Positions 26,224 through 35,329 of a stretch of 64,000 nucleotides of DNA are shown in pieces; within the stretch, counting starts at the first letter, position 1, and each line of letters opens with the position of its first letter. The notes beneath the pieces are model-generated. The model saw only the letters and a program-made list of their open reading frames with translations, did no database searches and had not been told where the DNA came from. A program made the position numbers and the translations under genes. The stretch comes from Hyphomicrobium facile (lineage in GTDB: Bacteria; Pseudomonadota; Alphaproteobacteria; Rhizobiales; Hyphomicrobiaceae): NCBI RefSeq assembly GCF_900116175.1, contig NZ_FPCH01000001.1:1056501-1120500 (forward strand). Direction: 5' to 3'.

Positions 26224-27333
26224 TCAATTGAAGAACGACCAGGGCAAATCCGGTTCCTTCGGCTTGCCGCCCTTTTTGGGTTTGCCGGCCGGCGCCGGAG
26301 TTCCCGAAGTTTCGCCCGATAGATCTTCCGAAATCGAGGGCTTGGTCGAGATTTTCTTGTAGCGGGACGGTTTGTGCTTCGATCCAGGCGGTGCCATTGC
26401 GGCGACGTCCGTTTCCTCCGTCGGCGTAGGCGCCGGGGACATGGGCCATACGATCGAGCGCGCAGCGATCGGATTCGCGGTCTTTTTTGCAGACTTGGCC
26501 GCGATTGCCTTAAGGGCCGCGTCGTCGTAGGACGCGATCGTCTCGACCTGGCCCTTGGGCACGAAGTGAACGACCTTGAAGCCGCGCTGCTGAAGTTCCT
26601 TCAACAGATCGGGGAGCATGGCGGCAGTCCACGCGTGAATATCGTGCATCAAAATGATGCCCTTCTTGGTCTTCGCAAGCTGGGCAAGGATGCGTTGCTG
26701 GACGACTTTCGGGCTACGCGTCAGGTAATCCTTGGAATCGACGTCGACCCAGATCGATCCGATATTCCGGTCCTTGAGATAACTCGAGGTCTGCTTCGTT
26801 CCGTTCAGATAGGGAAAGCGGAAAAGCGGCGCGACGGGCGCTCCCTTGGCCAGCGATACCGTTGAGATCGAAGCTTCGATTTCCTGCTGGGCTTTGGCCA
26901 GCGAGACGGCGCGGAGATTCTTATGTGACCACGTATGCGTGCCGACGGTGTGGCCTGCAGTCGCTACTTCCCGCACCATCGCGGGGTCGGAGAGCGCCAT
27001 TTGGCCGACCATGAAGAAGGTCGCTTTGGTGCACTGGTCGGCGAGAGCCTTCAGGATGGGCCTGGTGACCGAACGTATCGGACCGTCATCGAAGGTCAGA
27101 ACGACTTCGCCATCGTTGAGCAGCTGCTGAGCGCCGGGAGTGTCGCCGCCGATATCGCCGCCGGCTGCCGGGTCGATTTCGACGACGCGCGAGACACCCA
27201 AGCGAGTCGTATCGCCGGCGCAGGCGTCCAACTTAACGGATCCTCCGGCTTCGAACTCGGCCGAAAGCGGATTGTACGCTGCAAACGCCAAAAGCGACGC
27301 CAAGGCCGCAATGTAAATCGAAGGTTGCCGCAT
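26224..27333 (-). CDS. Secreted polysaccharide deacetylase (NodB-like, CE4)
   Basis: A secreted enzyme with a NodB homology domain (about 75-275 of 369 residues). The carbohydrate esterase 4 motifs are visible: TFDDG with the metal and base Asp, H-x-x-x-H in HTWSH, RFPY, and the His motif LMHDIH. Likely substrates are peptidoglycan or an exopolysaccharide. The signal peptide MRQPSIYIAALASLLAFAA supports the start at 27333; a start 54 bp upstream would place it inside the protein. The C-terminal ~90 residues are Pro/Lys-rich and disordered. Confidence 0.88.
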   Translation of the reverse strand: MRQPSIYIAALASLLAFAAYNPLSAEFEAGGSVKLDACAGDTTRLGVSRVVEIDPAAGGDIGGDTPGAQQLLNDGEVVLTFDDGPIRSVTRPILKALADQCTKATFFMVGQMALSDPAMVREVATAGHTVGTHTWSHKNLRAVSLAKAQQEIEASISTVSLAKGAPVAPLFRFPYLNGTKQTSSYLKDRNIGSIWVDVDSKDYLTRSPKVVQQRILAQLAKTKKGIILMHDIHAWTAAMLPDLLKELQQRGFKVVHFVPKGQVETIASYDDAALKAIAAKSAKKTANPIAARSIVWPMSPAPTPTEETDVAAMAPPGSKHKPSRYKKISTKPSISEDLSGETSGTPAPAGKPKKGGKPKEPDLPWSFFN

Positions 27334-27572
27334 CTTTCTCGCTTCGTGCCCAGAGCCGAATTGCCCTTGTACGGGCGAGCACATCAATGTTCAAGGAATG
27401 GGCATTACGGGCCATCGATCGCTTTTCTTCTGTTACTGAATAGCCGCGATAACGGGCGGGCCGGTTAAATGGCAGGCAGGATTGCGGTTGTGCAGGCCGG
27501 CTGACATCGCCTGCCGCGTGCTGCATAGAGGCAACCCGCGTCGCGGAAACGTTAAATTGGAAGGTGCAGCAG

Positions 27573-28013
27573 ATGGCGGTCAGCGTGAGGCCGGTGGTGG
27601 CAAGCGACGAGCAAGAGTGGCTAAAGCTCTTTCAGGATTACATCGTTTTCTACAAGGCGAGCGTGCCCAAGGATGTCATCGCGCTGACGTGGCGCCGTCT
27701 TCTCTCGCGAGAGGATAAAATGATGGCCCTGATCGCTCGCGACGCCGAGGGACGCGCAGTCGGCATTGCGGCTCTCGTCTTCCATCGGTCGACGTGGTCG
27801 TCCTCCTGGTATTGCTATCTTGAAGATCTCTTCGTCGCTTCCGACGTGCGCGGGCAGGGCGTCGGCCGGGCGCTGATCGAGGCGACATATGCGGAAGCGG
27901 ATCGCCGCGGCGCGGAGCGGACGTATTGGGCGACCCAGGACGACAACGCGACGGCTCGCAAGCTTTACGACCGCGTCGGTCAGCTGACGGAGTTCGTCCA
28001 GTACCGGCGATAG
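27573..28013 (+). CDS. GNAT family N-acetyltransferase
   Basis: A 146-residue GCN5-related acetyltransferase. The acetyl-CoA loop is seen as VASDVRGQGVGRALIEA, and the C-terminal DDNATARKLYDR-x-G segment is typical. The acceptor substrate is unknown. TTGGAAGG lies about 9 bases before the ATG at 27573. It is convergent with the next gene, with only 8 bp between them. Confidence 0.9.
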   Translation: MAVSVRPVVASDEQEWLKLFQDYIVFYKASVPKDVIALTWRRLLSREDKMMALIARDAEGRAVGIAALVFHRSTWSSSWYCYLEDLFVASDVRGQGVGRALIEATYAEADRRGAERTYWATQDDNATARKLYDRVGQLTEFVQYRR

Positions 28014-28021
28014 GGCGTTCG

Positions 28022-29029
28022 TCAGACGAGGCTGTCGATGTGGTCGAAGAGTTCGACGGCCTGCGGATAGGCCCCGAGAATTTGGGACATCTCGCCGGAA
28101 AGCTCGCGCAACCTGGATTTCTGTGCGGAGGTCGGCGTTCCGGCGCGCATGAGCAACTCGAGTTCGGACAGGCGTTGTTCGAGATGCTGGGTGCCTGCCT
28201 GGCGCGCATAGAAGCGGTGCATTTCGACGATCGCCGGAAGGACGCCGGTGTAATCGATGAACGCGTCGGCCGATTGGCTGGGCGCGGCCGCTCCATTCAA
28301 CGTCGATGATAGTGCCGGTTGCCCGCGCTGGGGTTGCGGCTGCTGCTGCGGGCGAGGCGCGGGGCCGGAGATTTCTGCCGGACCTTGGGCCGGACCTGAA
28401 CCAGGACCTGGGCGCGGTCTCTGAGCGGCAGGCTGCGAATTTCGGTCCGGAGGGGCGCCGCTATTGCCTGGGTGGGCCGGGCGGCCGCCGGTCGTCACGT
28501 GTTGTTGTTGGCTCGGTGCGTGACCGCCGGAGTGAGCGGGCGCAAGATTTTCGATCTGGCCGCGCTCGAAGTCGACGCTGAACGTCATCGCCTCGTCGTT
28601 GCGGTTGATCTTCTCGGTGAGAATGCTGCGGACTTCTTCCAGTATGGAGCGGTCGGGCGCGGAAAATCGCGAGAGGATCCCATCGTTCGAAGAGATCAGC
28701 AGATAGTGCGTTTTATCTTCGGGACGAACCGCGAGGCCCGCGAATGCGAGTGCAATGAAACCAAGCACCACCGTTGCGCCGGTCGGCGTCAGCGGACCCC
28801 ATGAGAAGTCCGGCCGCATCGAACCCAAGGTCATCAGAAAGAACAATGCCGCGAGCAGCCAGAAGAACGCCGTCGGCCGCGGCGTGACGTGCGTTCCGAC
28901 ACTCACCGTGGAAATGTTGGAGATCGCAATGGTTCGCGTCGGCGTCGACAGCACACGGCGGTCTACACGCAGCGACGCGAACGTCTTCGTTGCCGCCGCG
29001 CTCTCTCTAATCTGTCCCGAAAACACCAT
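28022..29029 (-). CDS. Membrane protein with Pro/Gln-rich linker, DUF6232-like
   Basis: About 335 residues. The N-terminal ~120 residues have a short beta-type segment (RVDRRVLSTPTRTIAISNI) followed by two membrane helices, a layout like the DUF6232 family. A long Pro/Gln/Gly linker (about 170-260) leads to a C-terminal helical domain of ~80 residues. Starts at 29074, 29044 and 29029 are all possible; I preferred 29029 because CAGG is near it. The function is unknown. Confidence 0.7.
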   Translation of the reverse strand: MVFSGQIRESAAATKTFASLRVDRRVLSTPTRTIAISNISTVSVGTHVTPRPTAFFWLLAALFFLMTLGSMRPDFSWGPLTPTGATVVLGFIALAFAGLAVRPEDKTHYLLISSNDGILSRFSAPDRSILEEVRSILTEKINRNDEAMTFSVDFERGQIENLAPAHSGGHAPSQQQHVTTGGRPAHPGNSGAPPDRNSQPAAQRPRPGPGSGPAQGPAEISGPAPRPQQQPQPQRGQPALSSTLNGAAAPSQSADAFIDYTGVLPAIVEMHRFYARQAGTQHLEQRLSELELLMRAGTPTSAQKSRLRELSGEMSQILGAYPQAVELFDHIDSLV

Positions 29030-29125
29030 CGCATGCCTGATCATGGGACAACGTAATAGTCCGAGCCTGAGCATAGTCGATGCGGCACGGAAACAGAAGC
29101 CTCGGCACCCGGTTACACAGGCTTT

Positions 29126-30466
29126 TCAGCTTGCGGGGACGTCGAGCTTGCGCGTCAAATCTTCGAATTCCCTACGCAACTCATCGCTTTTGAAGATTTG
29201 CTCGAAGCTTGGGGCTTCGAGTTTCTGAATTGCTTCGAACGATGTCGAGCTTTCGCGAATCAAATTTCGAAGCTGCACGCTCGCTTCCACCGTCTCGTAG
29301 GTGTTGTCCGCGATTTTCAGGTCGTGCGTCGCCTTGAGGCGAGCACCGGCAATCTGTTCGCGCTGCTGCTGCAGATAGCGCTTGTATGCTTTTGCCGCTT
29401 CGTCAGCGACTTGCTGGCTCGCGCGATTGGACTCGAGCGCGCGCTGCTGGTCGGGCCGATTTTCCGCTTTCATCAATTCGGCTGTCCGGGTACGCGCGGC
29501 TGCGATGTCGGCAATGATGGCGTCGAGTTTCGGCAGGTACTGCGTGTCGATTTTCGTGATCGTGGCGTCTTGCGCCTGGACCAGCATAGCAAAGAGGGCG
29601 GCGTGCATGGCGAAATAGCGCCGGGCTGCCTCCATGTTATCGCCGGTCGTTCCGATCAGCTTTGCCAGTTGCCCGTCGATCATTTTCGCCGCGTTGAATA
29701 CGGCGACGAGGCGAACGAGATCGCCCGAGAGCACGCTGTCGAGCAACAGATCGACCTGATCCTGTGCGAGATCGATGCCGGAGTTTTTCAAAGCCGTAGC
29801 AATCTCGGCTTTTTGGCTTTTGATCTCGGCGCGGTTTGCTTCGATCCTTTTTTTGTTCTCCGTAATCTGGTCTTCGATCGAGGCGACGGTGTCGTTCAGG
29901 ATGCCGGGCAGTGTTGCGTCTTTCGGCGCAACGAGCTGCTTCTCCTTCAGCTTGACGTTCGCGTCCTCGAGCTCGCGGATGTTGTGACGTAGGACCTCCA
30001 CCCGCTTTTGCACTTCGACGACTGGCGCGTTGGTGACGATTGCAAGTGCGGCATCGAGAAGATCGCGGACCTTGGCGTTGCGATCTTCGCGCGTCTCCTT
30101 CCAAAAGGGAGGGATGATGAATTCGTCGCGGCTCGGCAATTTACCCGCGCCCACACGCGTCGTCGCCGCATCCCTCAGGATCGCGTCGATCGCGGTCATC
30201 AGCGCTTTGGCCTGCTCGTATTGTGGATCGCCATCGCGCGGATCGGCGATCGCTGCCGGTGGCGCGGGAATCTCGGGCTTCGTCGATTTTTTGGTGGGAT
30301 CGAGCGCGTTGTCGGGAGCTTCCGCCGCCGTCTTGCCTTCGACCGTCTTCAGCCAATCGGCAATGGCGTCGCGCTTCGCGGTCTGGGCGCTAACGCCGCT
30401 CGACAGCCCTAGCATCAAAATAATTGCGAGATATCGAGCCCTTGCGGGTCCCTGCTTTGCCGACAT
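29126..30466 (-). CDS. Secreted coiled-coil protein, function unknown
   Basis: A 446-residue protein with a signal peptide (RYLAIILMLGLSSGVSAQ) that ends at an SAQ site near residue 28. The mature part is almost wholly helical and rich in Lys/Glu/Gln/Arg, with heptad-like stretches at about 165-235 and 300-400. It is likely a periplasmic or outer-membrane-associated coiled coil. I chose the start at 30466 because an upstream start would place about 31 residues before the signal peptide. It lies about 95 bp from both neighbours on the same strand. No known family is recognised. Confidence 0.75.
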   Translation of the reverse strand: MSAKQGPARARYLAIILMLGLSSGVSAQTAKRDAIADWLKTVEGKTAAEAPDNALDPTKKSTKPEIPAPPAAIADPRDGDPQYEQAKALMTAIDAILRDAATTRVGAGKLPSRDEFIIPPFWKETREDRNAKVRDLLDAALAIVTNAPVVEVQKRVEVLRHNIRELEDANVKLKEKQLVAPKDATLPGILNDTVASIEDQITENKKRIEANRAEIKSQKAEIATALKNSGIDLAQDQVDLLLDSVLSGDLVRLVAVFNAAKMIDGQLAKLIGTTGDNMEAARRYFAMHAALFAMLVQAQDATITKIDTQYLPKLDAIIADIAAARTRTAELMKAENRPDQQRALESNRASQQVADEAAKAYKRYLQQQREQIAGARLKATHDLKIADNTYETVEASVQLRNLIRESSTSFEAIQKLEAPSFEQIFKSDELRREFEDLTRKLDVPAS

Positions 30467-30561
30467 CGACGCCTCCACAGCCGCAATGGCGCGAAAATTC
30501 CGGCAAATCAATGGTGCCTGCCGTACACGGTAGATGCAATCGAACGGGGGGCTCGCCAATG

Positions 30562-31293
30562 TTATCGAGCCGCCGCCGCGCGGATCAGGCGCTGGAAGTC
30601 CTCGTCGACGTTGCGGACATCGTCCAGCACCAGCATCTCCCGGAACGGCGGGGCGCTTTTGTTCGCCGGTTCCGCGGGTATGCTGCGATTGACGCCTGCA
30701 GGTCCAAAATTTGCGTAAAGACGCAGCTTTTTTGGCCCGGCATGCAACGCGGCGAAGGGGGTGGGGGCGGACATCATGACAAATGTGGCCGTCGCTGCAA
30801 ATTCGGTCGTAGGCACGGCGCGGCCGACTTCGCGGAGCACATGCTCGGCGAGCGGCCGCAAACCTTTGGCGTCGCTCAGGAGGTGCTGGATCGGGTCGCC
30901 GATCACCGGCGGCTGCGTTGGCGCTGCAGGCGGCGGTTGGGGTTTCAGGTCACGGAATGGCCGCGCGCGGGCAGGTGGTTCATCGCCTGCATCCCTCGCT
31001 GGATACCTCCCTGAATCCCTCCCTGAATCCCTGGGCGACGGTTGGCGGCTCGCGGTTCGCGGCTGGTTGCCAGTGTCGGCATAAATGAGCCGGCCATCAT
31101 TGTGATGAATGCGCTCGAGCCACGAGGCCCACTGGAACTGAAAGCCCTGGTGACGAAGCCAATCGATGATGTCGTTGCGTTGCCTGAGGCCGGTTTCGCC
31201 GATCGCCGCCATCCAGCCGGCGAGGTCGCGGCCCGTGTCCTCGGCGAGCGCGGCTATGAACTCACGTTCCTTTTCGGCAAGATCGGTGCTCAT
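30562..31293 (-). CDS. DUF4287 and DUF5655 domain protein
   Basis: A 243-residue protein. The N-terminal DUF4287 part (about 1-75) has DIIDWLRHQGFQFQWASWL and a GRLIYAD segment. The C-terminal DUF5655 part (about 130-240) has HVL-x-EVG-like and FAAL-x-GPKKLRL-type segments. The linker is Arg/Asp/Pro-rich and contains a 12-bp DNA repeat (31006-31032). Function is unknown; homologues are often described only as DUF4287 proteins. Confidence 0.75.
   Translation of the reverse strand: MSTDLAEKEREFIAALAEDTGRDLAGWMAAIGETGLRQRNDIIDWLRHQGFQFQWASWLERIHHNDGRLIYADTGNQPRTASRQPSPRDSGRDSGRYPARDAGDEPPARARPFRDLKPQPPPAAPTQPPVIGDPIQHLLSDAKGLRPLAEHVLREVGRAVPTTEFAATATFVMMSAPTPFAALHAGPKKLRLYANFGPAGVNRSIPAEPANKSAPPFREMLVLDDVRNVDEDFQRLIRAAAAR
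31006..31032. repeat. 12-bp tandem repeat inside the DUF4287 gene
   Basis: A CTCCCTGAATCC unit occurs twice in a row with a partial third copy. It encodes the RDSGRDSG linker on the minus strand, an in-frame repeat that could vary in copy number. Confidence 0.6.
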
Positions 31294-31306
31294 GGCGGGT
31301 CAGATA

Positions 31307-31792
31307 TCAAATCCAGCGCCGTGTGCGGGATTTATAGTCGGTATACGCGTCGCCAAAGATCGTTTCCAGGTGGCGCTCCTCCGGAATGATTTGCAGCGCC
31401 GTCACCAGAACGGCGAATAGCGCCGCGGCCACGACGAACCAGATCGATTTGGTGATCTCGGCTCCATAAAGGAGGAGCAAGACTTCGCCAAGGTAGATCG
31501 GATTGCGGAACCTGACGTAGGGGCCCGTCGTCACGAGCACCGTCGGGGATTTGTGCGGCGGGTTCTTCGTTCGATTTGCCGCGAGCGCCCTCAACGCAAA
31601 GACGATCAATAAAATTCCGAGAATTCCGCAGGTGAGGCCCAGCCAGTGCGCGGGGGCGTCATCGATCCCCGGCCACGGCAACGGCGCCACAATCGTCAGC
31701 GTCCAGCCGAGCGCGATTGCGCCCACCAGCAGCAGCGGCGGCCAAGGGATCACGGTTCCCATAGGGGAGGAAGCGGAGTCGCGGTCGGTCAT
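31307..31792 (-). CDS. Isoprenylcysteine/phospholipid methyltransferase-family membrane protein
   Basis: A 161-residue integral membrane protein of the ICMT/PEMT methyltransferase family. Four membrane segments are visible. The C-terminal half has the family motif GPY-x-x-xRNP-x-YLGE (about 92-105) and the EER-x-L-x-x-x-FG-x-x-Y segment that binds S-adenosylmethionine. The acceptor (lipid or protein) is unknown. It lies 13 bp upstream of the DUF4287 gene on the same strand, so they may be co-transcribed. Confidence 0.85.
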   Translation of the reverse strand: MTDRDSASSPMGTVIPWPPLLLVGAIALGWTLTIVAPLPWPGIDDAPAHWLGLTCGILGILLIVFALRALAANRTKNPPHKSPTVLVTTGPYVRFRNPIYLGEVLLLLYGAEITKSIWFVVAAALFAVLVTALQIIPEERHLETIFGDAYTDYKSRTRRWI

Positions 31793-31847
31793 GCGACTAG
31801 CTTATCGCCAAATGCCGCCGTGGTCAGCCGGACGTAATAGACTTCAG

Positions 31848-32306
31848 TTAGTTGGCCGCGGCGGGCGCCGGTGTGGCTCTGGGCTCGACGGAAGCCGGGG
31901 CCTTCTTCTTTTTCGGCGCCGGAATGGTCGGCGAGGGAGTTGCGAGCGGGTCTGTCTTCTTGAGTTCCGACTCGAGGTCGTAGCTCTTGCAACCCAACTC
32001 GACGAGGCGCTGATTGTACGCGTGGAGGGACTTGATATCCTCGGCGTAGGCGCCTTGAGGGTCGGTGCCGTGCGAAAGATTACCGAACGTCGCCGCCATG
32101 CCGGCCTGTATGCCGCGTGCCAAACCCGAAGCCTGTTTCCTATCCTCGAAACCGCGGAGTTGCAGAATGCGCACTTGCATCCGGCCCGAAATCTGTTTGC
32201 AATTGAGCTTGTCGTCCGGCGTATCCGGTTTCTGCTTCTTGGCGTGGGCCGCAGAGGGCAATGCCATCGCCAATGAGAGCAGGATAAATAAAGCTGTTGG
32301 TCGCAT
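31848..32306 (-). CDS. Small secreted protein, function unknown
   Basis: A 152-residue protein with a clear signal peptide that ends at AHAKK (about residue 22). It has a Cys pair (KLNCKQI and LGCKSYD), a helical middle and a Pro/Ala/Lys-rich tail. It may be periplasmic with one disulfide. No family is recognised. Confidence 0.75.
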   Translation of the reverse strand: MRPTALFILLSLAMALPSAAHAKKQKPDTPDDKLNCKQISGRMQVRILQLRGFEDRKQASGLARGIQAGMAATFGNLSHGTDPQGAYAEDIKSLHAYNQRLVELGCKSYDLESELKKTDPLATPSPTIPAPKKKKAPASVEPRATPAPAAAN

Positions 32307-32485
32307 GGCCTCTCGCCATAAAGGTTAGGGGCGCAGCCCATACCATGTCCGCGGCGGTCTCAAGGCAAACCGCGAGTGCAGACGACACCCGACTGCGGCA
32401 TCGACGACGGCCGCGTTCAGGTTGCTACGATTCCCGGTGTTTTCGGAACACCGGTTGGGGACTTCTTGCGAAACGGAATATTGCA

Positions 32486-32917
32486 ATGCTGAATTGCCGG
32501 ATTGGAACTTTGATCGTGGCGCTTTTGGCGAGCCCGGCGGCGGCTTTCGCTCAGGAGAACATACCAGGGCACGTCACGTGCGATTTCGACAACGGTTACG
32601 CCTGGACCTACGAAGCCGGAAAGTATCAAGCCGCTCCGCCAAAAGACCTGACGTTCGAGATCGGAAGCATCGATCTGGAGAGTCAGTCGGCGTCGCTTAT
32701 TCTCGACGGGCGCACAGCCGCCAATCTCAAAATCGTACGCGCGATTAACGCCAATCATTTCCTCGAGGTCGTGAACGAGGGCTTTCTCAATCTTACGACC
32801 ATTTATGACCGTGACCCTGCGACCGGAAAATTCCCAGCCGTGCATTCGCGGCACTTTGGGCTTTTCGGCCAGCCGGTTTTCGCCCAGTACGCCGGAAGCT
32901 GCGTTGCCAAGCCCTGA
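32486..32917 (+). CDS. Small secreted protein, function unknown
   Basis: A 143-residue protein. The signal peptide TLIVALLASPAAAFAQ ends near residue 22. The mature part is beta-rich with two Cys (VTCDFDNG and AGSCVAKP near the C-terminus), suggesting one disulfide. I chose ATG 32486 because translation from further upstream would bury the signal peptide. No family is recognised. Confidence 0.75.
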   Translation: MLNCRIGTLIVALLASPAAAFAQENIPGHVTCDFDNGYAWTYEAGKYQAAPPKDLTFEIGSIDLESQSASLILDGRTAANLKIVRAINANHFLEVVNEGFLNLTTIYDRDPATGKFPAVHSRHFGLFGQPVFAQYAGSCVAKP

Positions 32918-32973
32918 GCGGATCTGGATCGTCCCGTTGCCGTTGACCCTGTCCTGGTGCAAAAACGGTTCCC

Positions 32974-33411
32974 ATGACATTGCACCTCGTCAAGCTCTGC
33001 GTCGGCGCCAGCACGATCGAGGATCTCGCCGCCTGGCAGACCGAACATCGCCCGTATAAGACCCACGACGGCAAGCGCTGCGTTTATCATCGGACGTTCC
33101 AATCGCCGAAACGAACGACCGAATTGCTTGATGGCGGTTCGATCTACTGGGTGATGAAGGGCGTCATTCTCGTGCGGCAGAAGCTCGTCGGCTTTGAAGA
33201 CGGCACAAAGGACGACGGCACGCCGTGCTGTCTTCTGCTCTTCGCCCCGCCGCTCATTCCTGTCCGCCCCAGCCCCCGTCGCGCGTTCCAAGGCTGGCGG
33301 TATCTCAGCGCAGACGACGCTCCTCCCGATCTCACACCGGGCAAAAGCGATCAGATTGCATCGATGCCCGCTGATATGCGTAAGAAGCTCGCCGACTTGT
33401 GTCTGATCTGA
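32974..33411 (+). CDS. DUF1489 family protein
   Basis: A 145-residue protein with the DUF1489 hallmarks: LHLVKLCVG at the start, RTFQSPKRT, YWVMKG and RRAFQGWRYL. The family is mostly alphaproteobacterial, cytoplasmic and of unknown function. The end lies 26 bp before the aminotransferase ATG, so both are probably in one transcript. Confidence 0.9.
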   Translation: MTLHLVKLCVGASTIEDLAAWQTEHRPYKTHDGKRCVYHRTFQSPKRTTELLDGGSIYWVMKGVILVRQKLVGFEDGTKDDGTPCCLLLFAPPLIPVRPSPRRAFQGWRYLSADDAPPDLTPGKSDQIASMPADMRKKLADLCLI

Positions 33412-33437
33412 ACATCGAACCGAAATTCGAGCCATCC

Positions 33438-34544
33438 ATGTCCCGTCCCCCTTTCACGCCGACAGTTGCAGCACTGCCGAAGCTCGTACCGTTTGTCGGT
33501 CCCGAGGCGATGGAGCGCGCACGAGGCCGTCCCTTTCGCGCCAGGCTCGGTGCCAATGAAAGCGTTTTCGGGCCGTCGCCGCTTGCCGTCGCGGCCATGC
33601 GCGAGGCGGCGGGCGAAAATTGGAAGTACTCGGATCCCGAGAGCTATGAATTGCGCGCGGTGATCGCCGCGTATCACGAGGTGCCGGTCGAGTGCGTCGT
33701 GGTCGGCGAGGGGATCGACGGGCTTCTCGGTCTCACATGCTCGTTGTTTCTGACGCCGGGCAGTCCTGTCGTCACGACCGACGGCGCCTATCCGACTTTC
33801 AATTTTCACGTTCTGGCGCATGGGGGAAAGGTGCATGCCGTGCCCATGCGCGCGTTTCGCGAGGACGTTCCGCGCCTCATCGAAACGGCCAAGACCGTTT
33901 GCGCGCCTCTGATTTATGTGTCCAATCCGAATAGTCCGATGGGGACGTGGTGGACCGCCGGCGACATTGCGGCGTTCATTGCGGAGCTTCCTCCCGAAAC
34001 GCTGCTCGTTCTCGATGAAGCTTATTGCGATACGGCACCCGAGCCGACATCACCGGCGATCGACGTTTCAAATCCTCAAATCATCCGGTATCGGACCTTC
34101 TCGAAGGCTTACGGGCTTGCGGGCGCTCGCATCGGCTACGCCGTTGGGGAACGGAGCACGATCGAAGCATTCGATAAGGTTCGCAATCATTACGGGATCA
34201 ATCGCGTGGGGCAGCTTGGCGCTTATGCCGCCCTTCGCGATCAGGATTATTTGAAAGGTGCCGTGGCGCAGATTGCAGCATCGCGAAACCGGATCAGGGC
34301 AATCGCGGAGGCGAACGGACTTTCCTCGCTTCCCTCCGCCGCCAGCTTTGTCGCCGTCGACTGTGGAGCGGATGGCGCGTTTGCATCGCGCGTGCTTACC
34401 GGCCTTTTGGACAGGGACGTCTTCGTCAGAAAGCCGGTCGCGAAGGGATTGGAGCACTTCATCCGCATTTCGTGCGGGCAGGATGAAGATCTCGCACTTT
34501 TCGCCGGTGCTTTGTCGGATGTGCTTGCTTCAGTGCACGCCTGA
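33438..34544 (+). CDS. PLP-dependent aminotransferase (HisC-like)
   Basis: A 368-residue class I/II aminotransferase that resembles histidinol-phosphate aminotransferase. Visible landmarks are GANES near 35, YPTF, NPNSPMG, DEAYCD and the PLP Lys in TFSKAYGLAGARIGY. The C-terminal arm has RISCG. No other his genes are nearby, so it may act on another amino acid. An upstream in-frame GTG at 33399 would overlap DUF1489; I preferred the ATG at 33438. Confidence 0.88.
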   Translation: MSRPPFTPTVAALPKLVPFVGPEAMERARGRPFRARLGANESVFGPSPLAVAAMREAAGENWKYSDPESYELRAVIAAYHEVPVECVVVGEGIDGLLGLTCSLFLTPGSPVVTTDGAYPTFNFHVLAHGGKVHAVPMRAFREDVPRLIETAKTVCAPLIYVSNPNSPMGTWWTAGDIAAFIAELPPETLLVLDEAYCDTAPEPTSPAIDVSNPQIIRYRTFSKAYGLAGARIGYAVGERSTIEAFDKVRNHYGINRVGQLGAYAALRDQDYLKGAVAQIAASRNRIRAIAEANGLSSLPSAASFVAVDCGADGAFASRVLTGLLDRDVFVRKPVAKGLEHFIRISCGQDEDLALFAGALSDVLASVHA

Positions 34545-34563
34545 CATCATCGGGGACCCTTGA

Positions 34564-35253
34564 TCAGGAATCTTTGGATTTCCGAGTTCGCGGCTTCTTC
34601 TTCCGCAAACCCTGTTTCGCCGCTCGAGTTTCGATGCCCGAAATTAGGATACCGATCATGGTATCGAAAACCTCGTCGTCGCTGAGGTCGGCAAAAATCG
34701 GCAGCAGCTTCTTTGTGAGCGGCAGATCGCTCTGCCCTTCAATTTCTCTCAGAGTTGCGACGCTGGGTTTGTCGAGCAAGCCGCCGATCTCTCCCGAGCA
34801 GACGCCGAGTACGGCTGCGTACGTCGCGCATGCTACCGGCGGAATATCGGCCTCACGCAGGCCTGCGTCATAAAGAGCCTGATGCCATTCTTCGCTGATC
34901 TGCATGTCGCGCGGTCCGGTCGTCCAGAAGCGGAGCAACAACGGGAAGGCGTTCGGATAACGCTTGGCGACCTGGCGATATGCATTCGCCAGCCCGGTGA
35001 GGCGGGCCTGCCATCTCAATTGCGACTTCGGGGCGGCGACCTCTTCGTGCAACCGATGAGCGATGGCGCGTTCAAGGCCCTCCTTGGAGCCAAAGCGGTA
35101 ACTCAATGTCGCAACGTCGCAGCCAATTGCCCGCGCGGCACACCGAAGGCCGAATCCCTCCAGGCCAGCGCGCTCAACTTCCATGAGCGAGGCGTGAACG
35201 AGGTCGGCTTCTAAAAGCCCTCTTTGGCCACGAGTGTGCTTCGTTTTCATCAC
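34564..35253 (-). CDS. TetR-family regulator
   Basis: A 229-residue regulator. The N-terminal helix-turn-helix (about 15-65) has the TetR pattern GFGLRCAARAIGCDVATLSYRF-like, with RFGSKEGL. A helical ligand-binding domain follows, and the C-terminus is Lys/Arg-rich. It is divergent from the MFS transporter gene with only 76 bp between, so it is very likely to repress that transporter. The ligand is unknown. Confidence 0.9.
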   Translation of the reverse strand: MMKTKHTRGQRGLLEADLVHASLMEVERAGLEGFGLRCAARAIGCDVATLSYRFGSKEGLERAIAHRLHEEVAAPKSQLRWQARLTGLANAYRQVAKRYPNAFPLLLRFWTTGPRDMQISEEWHQALYDAGLREADIPPVACATYAAVLGVCSGEIGGLLDKPSVATLREIEGQSDLPLTKKLLPIFADLSDDEVFDTMIGILISGIETRAAKQGLRKKKPRTRKSKDS

Positions 35254-35329
35254 TGTTGAAATTTGCCCTTGCGGACCGGCAAGTCAAGCATTATTCCAAC
35301 GTTGTTGAAATGAACGGGCGGCGAGGGAC
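35254..35329. promoter_or_regulatory. Divergent promoter/operator between TetR and MFS genes
   Basis: The 76-bp gap contains the exact 9-bp direct repeat TGTTGAAAT at 35254-35262 and 35303-35311. A CAACGTTG palindrome lies at 35297-35304. Such sites are good candidates for the TetR operator; binding is inference. Confidence 0.5.
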
